From: an uncultured Flavobacterium sp.
Lineage (GTDB): Bacteria > Bacteroidota > Bacteroidia > Flavobacteriales > Flavobacteriaceae
Direction of reading: 5' to 3'
Length of the DNA stretch: 16,706 bases
Assembly (NCBI RefSeq): GCF_946478785.1
Contig: NZ_CAMLDD010000040.1
Location: forward strand, 1-16,706
In this document: one piece after another, positions 1 to 7,661 of the stretch
Numbering within the stretch: the first letter of the stretch is position 1
Layout of the letters: each line of letters starts with the position of its first letter
The notes under the pieces: generated by a model
Database searches by the model: none
The model's input: the letters and a program-made list of their open reading frames with translations, nothing else
What the model was told of the DNA's origin: nothing
Program-made: the position numbers and the translations under genes

Positions 1-106
1 CGTTTGTTTCTCAAAGCGGGTGCAAAACTACAACTTCTTTTTTAATTAGCAAGAACTTTTTAAAGTTTTTTTGAAACTTTTTTTTCGCCTCATTTCTTTA
101 TTTTAT

Positions 107-127
107 CCTGCCAATCTTTCAATGAAC
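107..127 (-). promoter_or_regulatory. boxA-like leader motif, copy 2
   Basis: On the minus strand this reads GTTCATTGAAAGATTGGCAG, lying downstream of the promoter at 146-177. It is 120 bases from the matching motif at 226-247. Antitermination or leader function is inferred from its likeness to Bacteroidetes 16S leaders. Confidence 0.45.
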
Positions 128-225
128 TTCCCTGTTTTGCGGGGTGCAAATGTAACATCTGTTTTCAAATCTCACAAGCTTTTTTGAATCTTTTTTTGAA
201 AATAAATTTTCGTTTAGTTTAAGTA

Positions 226-247
226 GCTTGCCAGTATTTCAGTGAAC
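226..247 (-). promoter_or_regulatory. boxA-like leader motif, copy 1
   Basis: On the minus strand this begins GTTCACTGAAATACTGGCAA, downstream of the promoter at 267-297. It is nearly the same as the motif at 107-127, and the A/T-rich sequence around it is also partly repeated, so promoter and leader are duplicated together. Confidence 0.45.
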
Positions 248-300
248 GTCTATCGCTGTTGCGGGTGCAAAAGTAGCACCTTTATTTACATTTGCAAGGG

Positions 301-630
301 TTTTTATTATATTTTTTCCATGTTTTTTAAAACTTTTTCTTAACCTTCTGATAACAGCAAACTTACAGTTTATCTCTTTTTGCCGTTTATAGGAATTTTC
401 CGTAGTGTTTGGATTTATCCTAATTATAATAAACTCCGATATTCCCATTTTACAGACTTTACACCACAATCGAGCCTTTTCTGAAAACTCTGCAATATAT
501 TCAATATGTCTGCTTTTCTGGGTTTTTATTCAGAATTGGGTCTAAGAAAACGCTAAAATGCGTTTTACACGCTTTTACTGTTTCTAGAAATGTCTCTAAG
601 AGTATCTCTATACTATATATATAAGAAGGA
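301..630. other. Intergenic stretch without a recognised gene
   Basis: I see no credible coding sequence here. The one visible structure is a hairpin at 547-566 (AAAACGC, six-base loop, GCGTTTT) without a clear U-run on either strand, so a terminator role is doubtful. The stretch separates the leftward promoters from the rightward RNA candidate and thrS. Confidence 0.5.
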
Positions 631-639
631 CTTCTTTTG

Positions 640-736
640 ACAAACTACTGCCCTAGCCCCGATAGAAACAAAAATCCTTTTGCTTTTTCCTTTAAAAAGA
701 AAAAGATTGAAGTGCATAGCGGGAGAAAGCTCCTGA
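640..736 (+). ncRNA. Candidate structured RNA, resembling a recurrent flavobacterial element (Flavo-1-like)
   Basis: The stretch contains CCCTAGCCCCGATAGAAAC at 651-669, a hairpin with a 7-bp stem (683-689 with 699-705), then ATAGCGGGAG at 716-725 and a second hairpin (720-725 with 730-735, loop AAAG). The order 'CCTAGCCCCGATAGAAA - ATCCTTTT - variable hairpin - AAAGATTG - ATAGCGGGA - AGCTCCTGAAG' is one I recall from many flavobacterial intergenic regions, where the hairpin varies and the flanks stay fixed. Assignment to the Rfam Flavo-1 family is from memory and not verified. A weak -7-like TTCTTTTG lies at 632-639. There is no obvious U-run, so the 3' end is uncertain. The overlapping 81-codon frame is judged spurious. 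Confidence 0.45.
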
Positions 737-827
737 AGATTATACAATCATATATAATGTACCACTACTTACAAACACATTCTAAAACTACTCTTATATA
801 TTATAGTAGAAACTTGCACATTATATA

Positions 828-858
828 TTGTATGTATTTTAGTAATGCGCTATATTTG
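828..858 (+). promoter_or_regulatory. thrS operon promoter
   Basis: TTG at 828-830, a 20-base spacer, then TATATTTG at 851-858 match the Bacteroidetes housekeeping consensus. Transcription would start near 865, giving a leader of about 14 bases before the thrS ATG. Confidence 0.7.
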
Positions 859-878
859 CATTCACAAAATTATAAACA

Positions 879-2825
879 ATGATTAAGATTACTTTACCCG
901 ATGGGTCGATTAGAGAGTTCGCTTCTGGCGTAACTCCGATGGAGGTTGCTAAAAGCATTAGTGAAGGATTTGCAAGAAACGTGATTTCTGCAGCCTTTAA
1001 TGGTACAACAATAGAAACCGAAACTCCATTGACGACCGACGGTAGTCTTGTTTTATATACCTGGAATGATGATGCGGGAAAGAAAGCTTTCTGGCATTCG
1101 ACTTCGCACGTGATGGCTCAGGCTCTAGAGGAGTTTTATCCCGGAGCCAAGTTAACATTGGGACCTGCAATTGCAAATGGATTTTATTATGACGTAGATT
1201 TTGAAGGAGAAAAAATCACTGATGCCGACTTTAAGAAGATTGAAGATCGCGTTTTAGAGATTTCAAGAGAAAAACATGAATTTAAAATGCGCCCTGTTTC
1301 TAAAGCTGAAGCGCTAGAGATGTATAAAGACAACGTTTACAAGACTGAACTGATTTCGAATCTTGAAGACGGCACTATTACTTTTTGTGATCATGCCACT
1401 TTTACCGATTTATGTCGTGGTGGACATATTCCGAATACCGGAATTATAAAAGCATTCAAAATCATGAGTGTTGCCGGTGCTTACTGGAGAGGTGATGAAA
1501 AGAACAAACAGCTGACTCGTGTTTACGGAACTTCTTTTCCTAAACAAAAAGATCTGACTGAATATCTTTTACTTCTTGAAGAAGCAAAACGTCGTGATCA
1601 CCGTAAATTAGGTAAAGAGCTTGAATTGTTTGCTTTCTCTCAGAAAGTGGGTCAAGGATTACCTTTGTGGTTACCGAAAGGGGCAGCGCTTAGAGATCGT
1701 CTGGAGCAATTTTTAAAGAAAGCTCAAAAGAAAGCAGGTTACGAACAAGTGGTTACTCCGCATATTGGTCAGAAAGAACTTTATGTAACTTCTGGTCATT
1801 ATGCTAAATATGGTGCTGATAGTTTTCAACCTATAAATACTCCTGCTGAAGGCGAGGAGTTTTTATTGAAACCTATGAACTGCCCTCATCACTGTGAAAT
1901 CTATAATGTAAGACCTTGGTCGTACAAAGATTTACCTAAGCGTTATGCTGAATTTGGTACTGTTTACAGATATGAGCAGTCTGGTGAATTGCACGGTTTA
2001 ACTCGTGTTAGAGGATTTACTCAGGATGATGCGCATATTTTCTGTACTCCGGAGCAATTAGATGAAGAGTTCAAAAAAGTAATTGATCTTGTACTTTATG
2101 TATTTGGTTCTTTAGGTTTTGAAAACTTTACAGCTCAGATTTCGTTAAGAGATCAGGAAAACAGGGAAAAATATATTGGATCAGATGAAAATTGGGAGAA
2201 AGCAGAAAATGCAATTATCAATGCTGCAGCTGACAAAGGATTGAATACCGTGGTAGAATATGGCGAGGCTGCTTTTTACGGTCCGAAACTTGATTTTATG
2301 GTTAAAGATGCCTTAGGAAGACAATGGCAATTAGGCACAATTCAGGTTGATTACAACTTGCCTGAGCGTTTTGAACTAACATACAAAGGGGCTGATAATG
2401 AATTACATCGCCCTGTCATGATTCATAGAGCTCCTTTTGGATCGATGGAACGATTTATTGCAATTTTACTAGAACACACAGCAGGAAATTTCCCACTTTG
2501 GCTAATACCTGAGCAGGCTATAATCTTGTCTTTGAGCGAGAAATACGAAATTTATGCTAAAAAAGTTTTAGATTTGCTAGAAAATCACGAAATTCGCGCC
2601 CTAATTGACAACAGAAGCGAGACAATTGGTAAGAAAATTAGAGATGCAGAAATGCAAAAAATACCATTTATGCTGATTGTTGGTGAGGAGGAAGAGAAAA
2701 ACGGAACAATTTCTATTCGTCGTCATGGTCAGGAAGGAAAGGGGAATATTACAGTTACAATAGAAGAATTTGTCAGAATTGTTAACGAAGAAATAAAAAA
2801 GACATTAAAAGTTTTTACAGTTTAA
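879..2825 (+). CDS. thrS: Threonyl-tRNA synthetase
   Basis: This cytoplasmic class II enzyme charges tRNA-Thr with threonine using ATP. The 648-residue length is normal. Domains in order: an N-terminal TGS domain (about 1-62), the editing domain with the H73-x3-H77 and C179-x3-H183 residues that clear mis-charged serine, the catalytic core (about 245-540), and the C-terminal anticodon-binding domain. The zinc ligands are visible as C335 (in MNCPHH), H386 (in QDDAH) and H516 (in MIHRA), matching C334, H385 and H511 of E. coli. The ATG sits just downstream of a good promoter. It is the first gene of thrS-infC-rpmI-rplT, with 16 bases to the infC start. Confidence 0.98.
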   Translation: MIKITLPDGSIREFASGVTPMEVAKSISEGFARNVISAAFNGTTIETETPLTTDGSLVLYTWNDDAGKKAFWHSTSHVMAQALEEFYPGAKLTLGPAIANGFYYDVDFEGEKITDADFKKIEDRVLEISREKHEFKMRPVSKAEALEMYKDNVYKTELISNLEDGTITFCDHATFTDLCRGGHIPNTGIIKAFKIMSVAGAYWRGDEKNKQLTRVYGTSFPKQKDLTEYLLLLEEAKRRDHRKLGKELELFAFSQKVGQGLPLWLPKGAALRDRLEQFLKKAQKKAGYEQVVTPHIGQKELYVTSGHYAKYGADSFQPINTPAEGEEFLLKPMNCPHHCEIYNVRPWSYKDLPKRYAEFGTVYRYEQSGELHGLTRVRGFTQDDAHIFCTPEQLDEEFKKVIDLVLYVFGSLGFENFTAQISLRDQENREKYIGSDENWEKAENAIINAAADKGLNTVVEYGEAAFYGPKLDFMVKDALGRQWQLGTIQVDYNLPERFELTYKGADNELHRPVMIHRAPFGSMERFIAILLEHTAGNFPLWLIPEQAIILSLSEKYEIYAKKVLDLLENHEIRALIDNRSETIGKKIRDAEMQKIPFMLIVGEEEEKNGTISIRRHGQEGKGNITVTIEEFVRIVNEEIKKTLKVFTV

Positions 2826-2841
2826 CTTAAATTATAAAGTC

Positions 2842-3399
2842 ATAGCAATAAGAAGCAACAGAGGTTATCAACCTCGAGTAGAAAAAAAGGATGCACACAG
2901 AATAAACAATAATATTCGTGGTGTACAGGAAGTAAGATTAGTAGGCGAGAACATCGAACCAGGTGTATTTAAGCTTGCTGAAGCTTTACGTTTAGCAGAT
3001 CAATTCGAATTGGATTTGGTTGAAATCTCGCCAAACGCTGAGCCGCCGGTTTGTAAAATCATGGATTACAAGAAATTTGTTTACGAACAAAAGAAACGTG
3101 ACAAGGTTTTGAAAGCTAAATCTACGCAAGTTGTAGTAAAAGAAATTCGTTTCGGACCTCAGACAGACGAGCATGATTACGAATTTAAAAGAAAGAATGC
3201 TGAAAAGTTCCTGAAAGAAGGCGCTAAATTAAAAGCATTTGTATTCTTTAAAGGACGTTCAATCATCTATAAAGATCAGGGACAGATTTTATTACTACGT
3301 TTGGCTACAGATTTAGAAGAACATGGTAAAGTGGAAGCTATGCCAGTTTTGGAAGGAAAGAGAATGATTATGTTCATTGCTCCGAAGAAAAAGAAATAA
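2842..3399 (+). CDS. infC: Translation initiation factor IF-3, with an ATA start codon
   Basis: IF-3 binds the 30S subunit, keeps 50S away and checks the start codon. Recognisable stretches are [38 protein letters not shown] and, in the C-terminal domain, KEIRFGP. The frame runs back without a stop to ATA at 2842-2844 (then [20 protein letters not shown]), where homologues begin. No ATG, GTG or TTG exists in frame before TTG at codon 57, which would delete most of the N-terminal domain. IF-3 genes are known for rare start codons (AUU in E. coli), which let IF-3 repress itself. The predicted product is 185 residues, normal for the family. Gene identity is certain; the exact start is inferred. 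Confidence 0.93.
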   Translation: MAIRSNRGYQPRVEKKDAHRINNNIRGVQEVRLVGENIEPGVFKLAEALRLADQFELDLVEISPNAEPPVCKIMDYKKFVYEQKKRDKVLKAKSTQVVVKEIRFGPQTDEHDYEFKRKNAEKFLKEGAKLKAFVFFKGRSIIYKDQGQILLLRLATDLEEHGKVEAMPVLEGKRMIMFIAPKKKK

Positions 3400-3419
3400 G
3401 TCTTAAAGTCGCAAGTCTT

Positions 3420-3452
3420 AAAGTTGAAAGTCATAAACTGACTTTCAACTTT
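3420..3452. repeat. Perfect 13-bp hairpin built of AAAGTC-type repeats
   Basis: The left arm AAAGTTGAAAGTC (3420-3432) and right arm GACTTTCAACTTT (3440-3452) flank the seven-base loop ATAAACT. The surrounding 3401-3470 is made of related TTAAAGTC or AAGTC units in both directions. Such spacers recall short interspersed repeats of flavobacterial genomes. It lies between infC and rpmI, where it might attenuate transcription or mark an RNA processing site. Confidence 0.6.
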
Positions 3453-3512
3453 GACTTTAAACTTTCTGACCAAGATATAAGTAAGTAAGAATAAATTAAA
3501 ACACTAGGAAAA

Positions 3513-3710
3513 ATGCCTAAAATGAAAACAAAATCTAGCGCCAAGAAACGTTTCAAAGTTACTGGTTCTGGAAAGATTAAAAGAAAGCATGCTTTTAAAA
3601 GTCACATCCTGACTAAAAAATCTAAAAAACGTAAATTAGCTTTGACACACTCAGCGCTAGTTCACTCTACAGATATGAAAAGCATTAAACAACAATTAAG
3701 AATTATCTAA
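3513..3710 (+). CDS. rpmI: 50S ribosomal protein L35
   Basis: A 65-residue, strongly basic protein starting [20 protein letters not shown], the signature of bacterial L35, with the conserved [24 protein letters not shown] core. It binds 23S rRNA in the large subunit. It lies between infC and rplT, its universal neighbours, and is separated from each by a repeat-filled spacer (113 and 187 bases). Length and start are normal. Confidence 0.97.
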   Translation: MPKMKTKSSAKKRFKVTGSGKIKRKHAFKSHILTKKSKKRKLALTHSALVHSTDMKSIKQQLRII

Positions 3711-3790
3711 GAATTGTAAACTGTAAAATGTATAATGTAAAATGTCATAGACAATAAATACAGAATACAAATTACAACATACAACATACA
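3711..3790. repeat. Short tandem-repeat spacer between rpmI and rplT
   Basis: The first half consists of TGTAAA(A/C)TGTA-like units (TGTAAAATGTATAATGTAAA at 3722-3741). The second half has their rough complement, units of ACAACATACA (about 3773-3790). Imperfect pairing of the halves is possible. It parallels the AAAGTC-type spacer at 3401-3470. Confidence 0.45.
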
Positions 3791-3800
3791 ATAAAGATTT

Positions 3801-3897
3801 TCTTTAGGTTAAAAAATTATTTATATAACCTTGGAGTATGGCTTTTAAGTTCCTTTGATTCAATTCAGGACGCCTGCTACAAAAACACATTAAAATT
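3801..3897 (+). promoter_or_regulatory. Possible rplT leader structure
   Basis: AGGTTA (3806-3811) pairs with TAACCT (3826-3831). A second small hairpin CAGG-ACG-CCTG sits at 3867-3877, 20 bases before the rplT ATG. In other bacteria L20 represses its own operon by binding the mRNA leader. Whether this stretch is such a site is a guess based on position and structure. Confidence 0.3.
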
Positions 3898-4242
3898 ATG
3901 CCAAGATCGGTAAATTCAGTTGCTAAAAGAGCAAGAAGAAAAAAAATAATGAAGCAAGCCAAAGGTTTCTTTGGCAGACGTAAAAACGTTTGGACAGTTG
4001 CTAAGAATGCAGTAGAGAAAGCAATGTGCTACGCTTACCGCGATAGAAAACAAAACAAAAGAAATTTCCGTGCATTATGGATTCAACGTATCAACGCTGG
4101 AGCCAGATTGGAAGGAATGTCTTATTCTCAATTCATGGGTAAAGTTAAAGCTAACGGAATCGAATTAAACCGTAAAGTTCTTGCAGATTTAGCTATGAAC
4201 CACCCTGAAGCTTTCAAAGCAATACTTAATAAAGTAAAATAA
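3898..4242 (+). CDS. rplT: 50S ribosomal protein L20
   Basis: A 114-residue basic protein starting [20 protein letters not shown], with the family's [12 protein letters not shown] segment and the C-terminal core ([13 protein letters not shown], then [24 protein letters not shown]). L20 is an early 23S-rRNA-binding assembly protein and often a translational repressor of its operon. It is the last gene of the thrS operon, followed by a terminator 41 bases later. Start and length are standard. Confidence 0.98.
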   Translation: MPRSVNSVAKRARRKKIMKQAKGFFGRRKNVWTVAKNAVEKAMCYAYRDRKQNKRNFRALWIQRINAGARLEGMSYSQFMGKVKANGIELNRKVLADLAMNHPEAFKAILNKVK

Positions 4243-4283
4243 ACGTTTTATAAACTCAATTTATATTACTTACTTATCATAGA

Positions 4284-4313
4284 AAAAACCATTCGTTAAC
4301 GCGGATGGTTTTT
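4284..4313 (+). terminator. Terminator of the thrS-rplT operon
   Basis: AAAAACCAT (4284-4292) pairs with ATGGTTTTT (4305-4313), with a 12-base loop and T-rich sequence after it. The A/T-rich arms would also let it act on the other strand. Confidence 0.75.
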
Positions 4314-4367
4314 GCTTTTATAGCTGTTTTTAATTCTACATAACTATAGAAAATATAAATTTGTACT

Positions 4368-5180
4368 ATGAAAATTATTCCCTTTTTGTTTATATTCTAT
4401 AATTTAACAATCGTAGCACAACAAAATAAGATTGACAAAAAACCTGTCAATGCAATAATTGGTATGGTTGATAAACGAGACAATAACTGCATTTCTGAAA
4501 TTGACAGAGCAAAAAAAGATTTTAAATCAAAAGAAGTCTATTATAACATTATGCCTAATGGATATATTGACAAAGATTATAATAGGTCTTTTCCGTTTTT
4601 AACCGAATTGCTCAAGAAAAAAGGAATACAATTTTTAACGTCACCAGAGACAGATGATGATTCATATTGGATAAAAACAAACAATGACAGCTATCAAATA
4701 AAAACTAATTGTTATTATAAAGCATCAAATGAACTACTGAATATAAAATACGGAGCAAACTTTACAAAAAATATAGAAAAAACAGCAGATAGTCTATATG
4801 TAATGAGTAGAATAAATGATGAATTTGAATATCCAGACGAAGTTGATGACTATTGCTTAATCTATCCAAAAGCAAATGAATTTCTTAATCAAAAAAATGA
4901 AATTTTAAAAGATTTTATATCGAACTTTAAGTTTTCTAATGGATTCGTGAAGAGTAAAAATAAAAGAGATTTTTTCGCAAAAACGAAATTTATAATAAAG
5001 AGAGACAATAGCGTTACAAATATTGTGATAGATATAAAATTTCTTAATATAGAAAATCAAAAGTTTGAAAATGATATCATAACTCAATTACGTAATTATA
5101 TCGAAAATGCGAACTGGAACGCAGCTGTTGCGAGCGGAATAAAAATAAATAGTTCTTTTGAAATGAATTTCTATAATTAG
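4368..5180 (+). CDS. Secreted protein of unknown function with a TonB-C-like C-terminus
   Basis: The 270-residue product starts with a hydrophobic signal-peptide-like segment (MKIIPFLFIFYNLTIVAQQ, likely cut near residue 18). The middle is charged and unrecognised. It holds a short tandem duplication near residues 97-114 (DDSYWIKTN then NDSYQIKTN). The last 65 residues (FIIKRDNSVTNIVIDI ... NANWNAAVASGIKINSSFEM) have the spacing of a TonB C-terminal domain: strand, helix, tryptophan, glycine, strand. The N-terminal membrane anchor and proline-rich linker of a true TonB are absent. Many Bacteroidetes have such soluble TonB-C-like secreted proteins of unknown role. It stands alone between terminators. 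Very AT-rich codon use suggests a less conserved accessory gene. Confidence 0.75.
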   Translation: MKIIPFLFIFYNLTIVAQQNKIDKKPVNAIIGMVDKRDNNCISEIDRAKKDFKSKEVYYNIMPNGYIDKDYNRSFPFLTELLKKKGIQFLTSPETDDDSYWIKTNNDSYQIKTNCYYKASNELLNIKYGANFTKNIEKTADSLYVMSRINDEFEYPDEVDDYCLIYPKANEFLNQKNEILKDFISNFKFSNGFVKSKNKRDFFAKTKFIIKRDNSVTNIVIDIKFLNIENQKFENDIITQLRNYIENANWNAAVASGIKINSSFEMNFYN

Positions 5181-5257
5181 ATAATGAACTATTCACTTTC
5201 GATATTTAACAATCAATTTTAGTAAATACATTTATAGACCCTTAATATTTGAATAAA

Positions 5258-5830
5258 ATGCACTCAGCTCTTTTTGCCCATATCCAGAAATTCGTTAACC
5301 TAGAACAAAAAGATATCAATATTTTAGAATCCAGTTTAGACATTGCCAAAATAAAAAAAAAGGAGAACGTATTACAAGAAGGCCAAATTTGTAACACGAT
5401 GTATTTTGTGACCAAAGGTTGTTTCAGGCAATATATAATTAATTCGAAAGGAACAGAACAAACGCTTCAATTTGCTATTGAGAACTGGTGGATAACTGAT
5501 TACTTAAGTTATCATAATGAGGTACCTTCAAACTTTTATATTCAGGCTATTGAGAATTGTGATGTGATTGCAATACAAAAGCCTGTTCTTGAATCTTTAT
5601 TAATTAAAATTCCAAAATTAGAGCGTTATTTTAGAATTGTTTCCCAAAAAACTTTTGGCGCCGCACAAATGCGTATCAAATTTTTATTCACGATGTCGGC
5701 TGAGGAAAGATATCACTATTTTAGTAGTCAGAATCCAGAATTCGTTCAGCGTGTTCCTCAATACATGCTTGCCTCCTATCTTGATTTCTCTGCAGAATTT
5801 ATGAGTAAAATAAGAGCTGGAAAGGTATAA
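5258..5830 (+). CDS. Crp/Fnr-family transcription regulator
   Basis: The 190-residue protein has an N-terminal cyclic-nucleotide-binding-like beta-barrel (about residues 15-120; VLQEGQICNTMYFVTKGCFRQY is the typical turn region). The C-terminal helix-turn-helix ends QYMLASYLDFSAEFMSKIRA, close to the 'LASYLGISPETLSRIRK' ending of this Bacteroidetes subgroup. No FNR cysteine cluster is visible, and the residues that bind cAMP in E. coli CRP are not evident, so the signal is unknown. I chose ATG 5258; an in-frame TTG nine bases upstream is less likely. Its neighbour 76 bases on is an AhpD-like peroxidase, and an FNR-box-like palindrome lies between them, so a local redox-response pair is likely. 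Confidence 0.9.
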   Translation: MHSALFAHIQKFVNLEQKDINILESSLDIAKIKKKENVLQEGQICNTMYFVTKGCFRQYIINSKGTEQTLQFAIENWWITDYLSYHNEVPSNFYIQAIENCDVIAIQKPVLESLLIKIPKLERYFRIVSQKTFGAAQMRIKFLFTMSAEERYHYFSSQNPEFVQRVPQYMLASYLDFSAEFMSKIRAGKV

Positions 5831-5837
5831 GTTTATT

Positions 5838-5855
5838 TCTTGAAGTAGTTCAAGA
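5838..5855. promoter_or_regulatory. FNR-box-like operator upstream of the AhpD-like gene
   Basis: TCTTGAA-GTAG-TTCAAGA is a perfect 7-4-7 inverted repeat. Its core TTGAA-N4-TTCAA (5840-5853) fits the TTGA-N6-TCAA core bound by FNR-type proteins. It begins 8 bases after the regulator's stop codon. It ends about 20 bases before a -7-like GACCTTTG (5876-5883), so it covers the place where a -33 box would be. That placement suits activation of the downstream gene by the Crp/Fnr protein encoded just upstream. Confidence 0.55.
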
Positions 5856-5906
5856 TTTATAAAGTAAGATTGACTGACCTTTGTTTCAACTTTAAAAACA
5901 AGTAAA

Positions 5907-6341
5907 ATGAAACCAAGAATCGTTATCCCAACAGTTGCTCCTGAAGCTTATCAGGCCCTTATGAATTTAGAAGGTTATATTTCTAGAACCACATTGACTC
6001 ATACACATAAAGAACTTATTAAAATTCGTGCTTCTCAAATAAATGGTTGTGCTTTCTGTATCAATATGCACACTGCAGATGCGAGAAAATATGGAGAAAC
6101 TGAGCAGCGTATTTATCTTATAAGCGCCTGGCGTGAAGCTGATATATACACTGAAGAAGAAAAAGCAATTTTGGCTTTAACCGAAGAAGTAACTTTGATC
6201 AGCAAACATGTATCTGAAGAAGTTTATCAAAATGCAGCCAACTTGTTTGATGAAAAGTATCTCGCTGAAATTATCCTTGCCATTATTACTATCAATTCAT
6301 GGAATAGGTTTGCTATTACGACAGGATTGAGGGCTGTATAA
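5907..6341 (+). CDS. AhpD/carboxymuconolactone-decarboxylase-family peroxidase
   Basis: A 144-residue protein of the AhpD-like fold. The active-site pattern is complete: E36, then C48-A-F-C51 and H55 (NGCAFCINMHTADARKYGE). In AhpD these form the thiol pair and proton relay that reduce peroxides or recycle AhpC. Single-domain members are common in Bacteroidetes and usually soluble; the physiological substrate cannot be read from sequence. It likely has its own promoter (GACCTTTG at 5876-5883) next to the FNR-like palindrome. It converges on the next gene across a strong two-way terminator. Confidence 0.92.
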   Translation: MKPRIVIPTVAPEAYQALMNLEGYISRTTLTHTHKELIKIRASQINGCAFCINMHTADARKYGETEQRIYLISAWREADIYTEEEKAILALTEEVTLISKHVSEEVYQNAANLFDEKYLAEIILAIITINSWNRFAITTGLRAV

Positions 6342-6363
6342 ATTTATTACACATGGAGTTTTA

Positions 6364-6400
6364 AAACAACAAGCCCTCTAAATTAGAGGGCTTGTTGTTT
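6364..6400. terminator. Bidirectional terminator between convergent genes
   Basis: A perfect 17-bp stem: AAACAACAAGCCCTCTA (6364-6380) and its complement (6384-6400) around a three-base loop. GC-rich centre and A/T ends let it work on both strands, ending the AhpD-like gene from the left and the minus-strand gene from the right. Confidence 0.9.
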
Positions 6401-6404
6401 ATAA

Positions 6405-7661
6405 TTACGTTTTTAATTTTTTCTTTTTAGCGGCCGGAAACAAAACATTGTTTAGAATCAATCGATAGCCCGGAGAGTTAGGATGCAAATCCAAAACTGT
6501 TGGCGGATCACCTACCTGATGTTGAAAATCCTCTGGATCATGCCCTCCAAAAAAGGTAAACATTCCTTTTCCTTTTTCGCCATGTATATAACGTGCTTCT
6601 CCATTTAATTCGCAAGTTCCCATTATTAATATATTCGATTTAATTAAAGTTGCATCAAAAGAGGTGGTTTGTCCCATAAAACCTTTTACCAATTGGGTAT
6701 GATTTTGACACAACATACTTGGTATTGGATCCCATTTTGCTGAAAACTCCATTAATGAAAAATAATCTTTATCGGGAGGAATTCTTCGTTTTAAAGTCAT
6801 GTCAATATCTGAGAATTCATATTGTTCAGGCCTTCTTTCGAGTGAAAAGCCCTTAAACGCAAATGAACTTCCATAATTTAGTTTTGATTGATAATTCGAT
6901 TCGCTTGGATCGCCATCAAACATGGTTTCACATATATCAACTCCGTCAGCTGACAAAGCAATATCAAAACTATCCGTTGCAGAGCACATAGCAAACATAA
7001 ATCCACCGCCAATAACAAAGTCCCTGATTTTTTTTGCTACGGCTCCTTTTTCCTGAGACACTTTAGCATACCCCAATTTCGCTGCTAAAGTTTCAGCCTC
7101 CTTTTTTTGTTCAATGTACCAGGGTGTGTTTTTATAAGCAGCATAAAATTTACCATATTGTCCGGTAAAATCCTCATGATGGAGATGCAGCCAATCATAA
7201 AGTAATAACTGATCGCTTAAAACTTCTTCATCATAAATTGGTGTAAAAGGTATTTCAGCATATGTTAACACCAGTGTTACAGCATCATCCCAAGGCTGTT
7301 TTCCTTTTGGTGTATACACTGCAATTTTAGGTGCTTTTTCAAGAACAACAGATTCCATATTTTGTGATGGACTGGAGATTTCATCTAAAATTGAATTTGC
7401 TTCGCTATCTGAAAAAATTTCAAAACTCACTCCACGAATTTTACATTCCTTACGAATTTCATCGGCATCAGGCAATAAAAATGAACCCCCTCGATAATTT
7501 AAAAGCCAACTAGCTTTATAATCTTTACTCAGACACCAATAGGTAATTCCATAAGCTTTAAGATGATTTTGCTGTGTAGTCTCATCCATAGGAAGAAGTA
7601 TAAACGAAGCCTTGGCGGATAATGACATTAAAAACAATACTATATATAAACTTTGTTTCAT
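6405..7661 (-). CDS. Secreted protein of the group often labelled 'asparagine synthetase B'; function unknown
   Basis: The 418-residue product starts with a signal peptide (MKQSLYIVLFLMSLSAKASF), so it is exported. I recognise it as a conserved Bacteroidetes protein that databases often call asparagine synthetase B. The features of that enzyme are missing: no cysteine at position 2 for glutamine hydrolysis and no ATP-pyrophosphatase SGGxDS motif. Around residues 215-235 the segment GGGFMFAMCSATDSF resembles the nucleophile elbow of class I glutamine-amidotransferase-like folds. An earlier stretch (IYDEEVLSDQLLLYDWLHLHHEDFTGQYGKF) also fits such a fold. A GATase1-like periplasmic protein is therefore my preferred, uncertain reading. 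The C-terminus is lysine-rich (AAKKKKLKT). It is a single-gene unit. Confidence 0.8.
   Translation of the reverse strand: MKQSLYIVLFLMSLSAKASFILLPMDETTQQNHLKAYGITYWCLSKDYKASWLLNYRGGSFLLPDADEIRKECKIRGVSFEIFSDSEANSILDEISSPSQNMESVVLEKAPKIAVYTPKGKQPWDDAVTLVLTYAEIPFTPIYDEEVLSDQLLLYDWLHLHHEDFTGQYGKFYAAYKNTPWYIEQKKEAETLAAKLGYAKVSQEKGAVAKKIRDFVIGGGFMFAMCSATDSFDIALSADGVDICETMFDGDPSESNYQSKLNYGSSFAFKGFSLERRPEQYEFSDIDMTLKRRIPPDKDYFSLMEFSAKWDPIPSMLCQNHTQLVKGFMGQTTSFDATLIKSNILIMGTCELNGEARYIHGEKGKGMFTFFGGHDPEDFQHQVGDPPTVLDLHPNSPGYRLILNNVLFPAAKKKKLKT

Larger units (their letters stand above)
22..297 (-). promoter_or_regulatory. Three tandem Bacteroidetes-type promoters, probably of an rRNA operon to the left
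   Basis: Read on the minus strand, three boxes fit TAnnTTTGC: at 267-275, 146-154 and 22-30. Each has a TTG -33 box (295-297, 175-177, 50-52) with spacers of 19, 20 and 19 bases. The units repeat about every 122 bases. After each of the two upstream promoters comes a leader motif beginning GTTCA(C/T)TGAAA and ending TTGGCA or CTGGCA (226-247 and 107-127). It resembles the GTTCTTTGACATATTG-type boxA-like leader found upstream of 16S genes in this phylum. Stacked promoters with such leaders are typical of rRNA operons. The rRNA gene itself is outside the window, so the target is inferred. Confidence 0.7.

Noticed and set aside
239..469. 76-codon minus-strand frame
   Set aside because: It overlaps the promoter repeats, has no family resemblance, and its sequence is explained by the repeated promoter-leader units.
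637..882. 81-codon plus-strand frame starting at TTG
   Set aside because: It covers the structured RNA candidate and the thrS promoter, has low-complexity composition, and ends by overlapping the thrS start.
4356..4363. TAAATTTG as promoter of the 270-residue gene
   Set aside because: The box is only four bases before the ATG and no -33 box is seen, so it would give a nearly leaderless message. Too weak to list.
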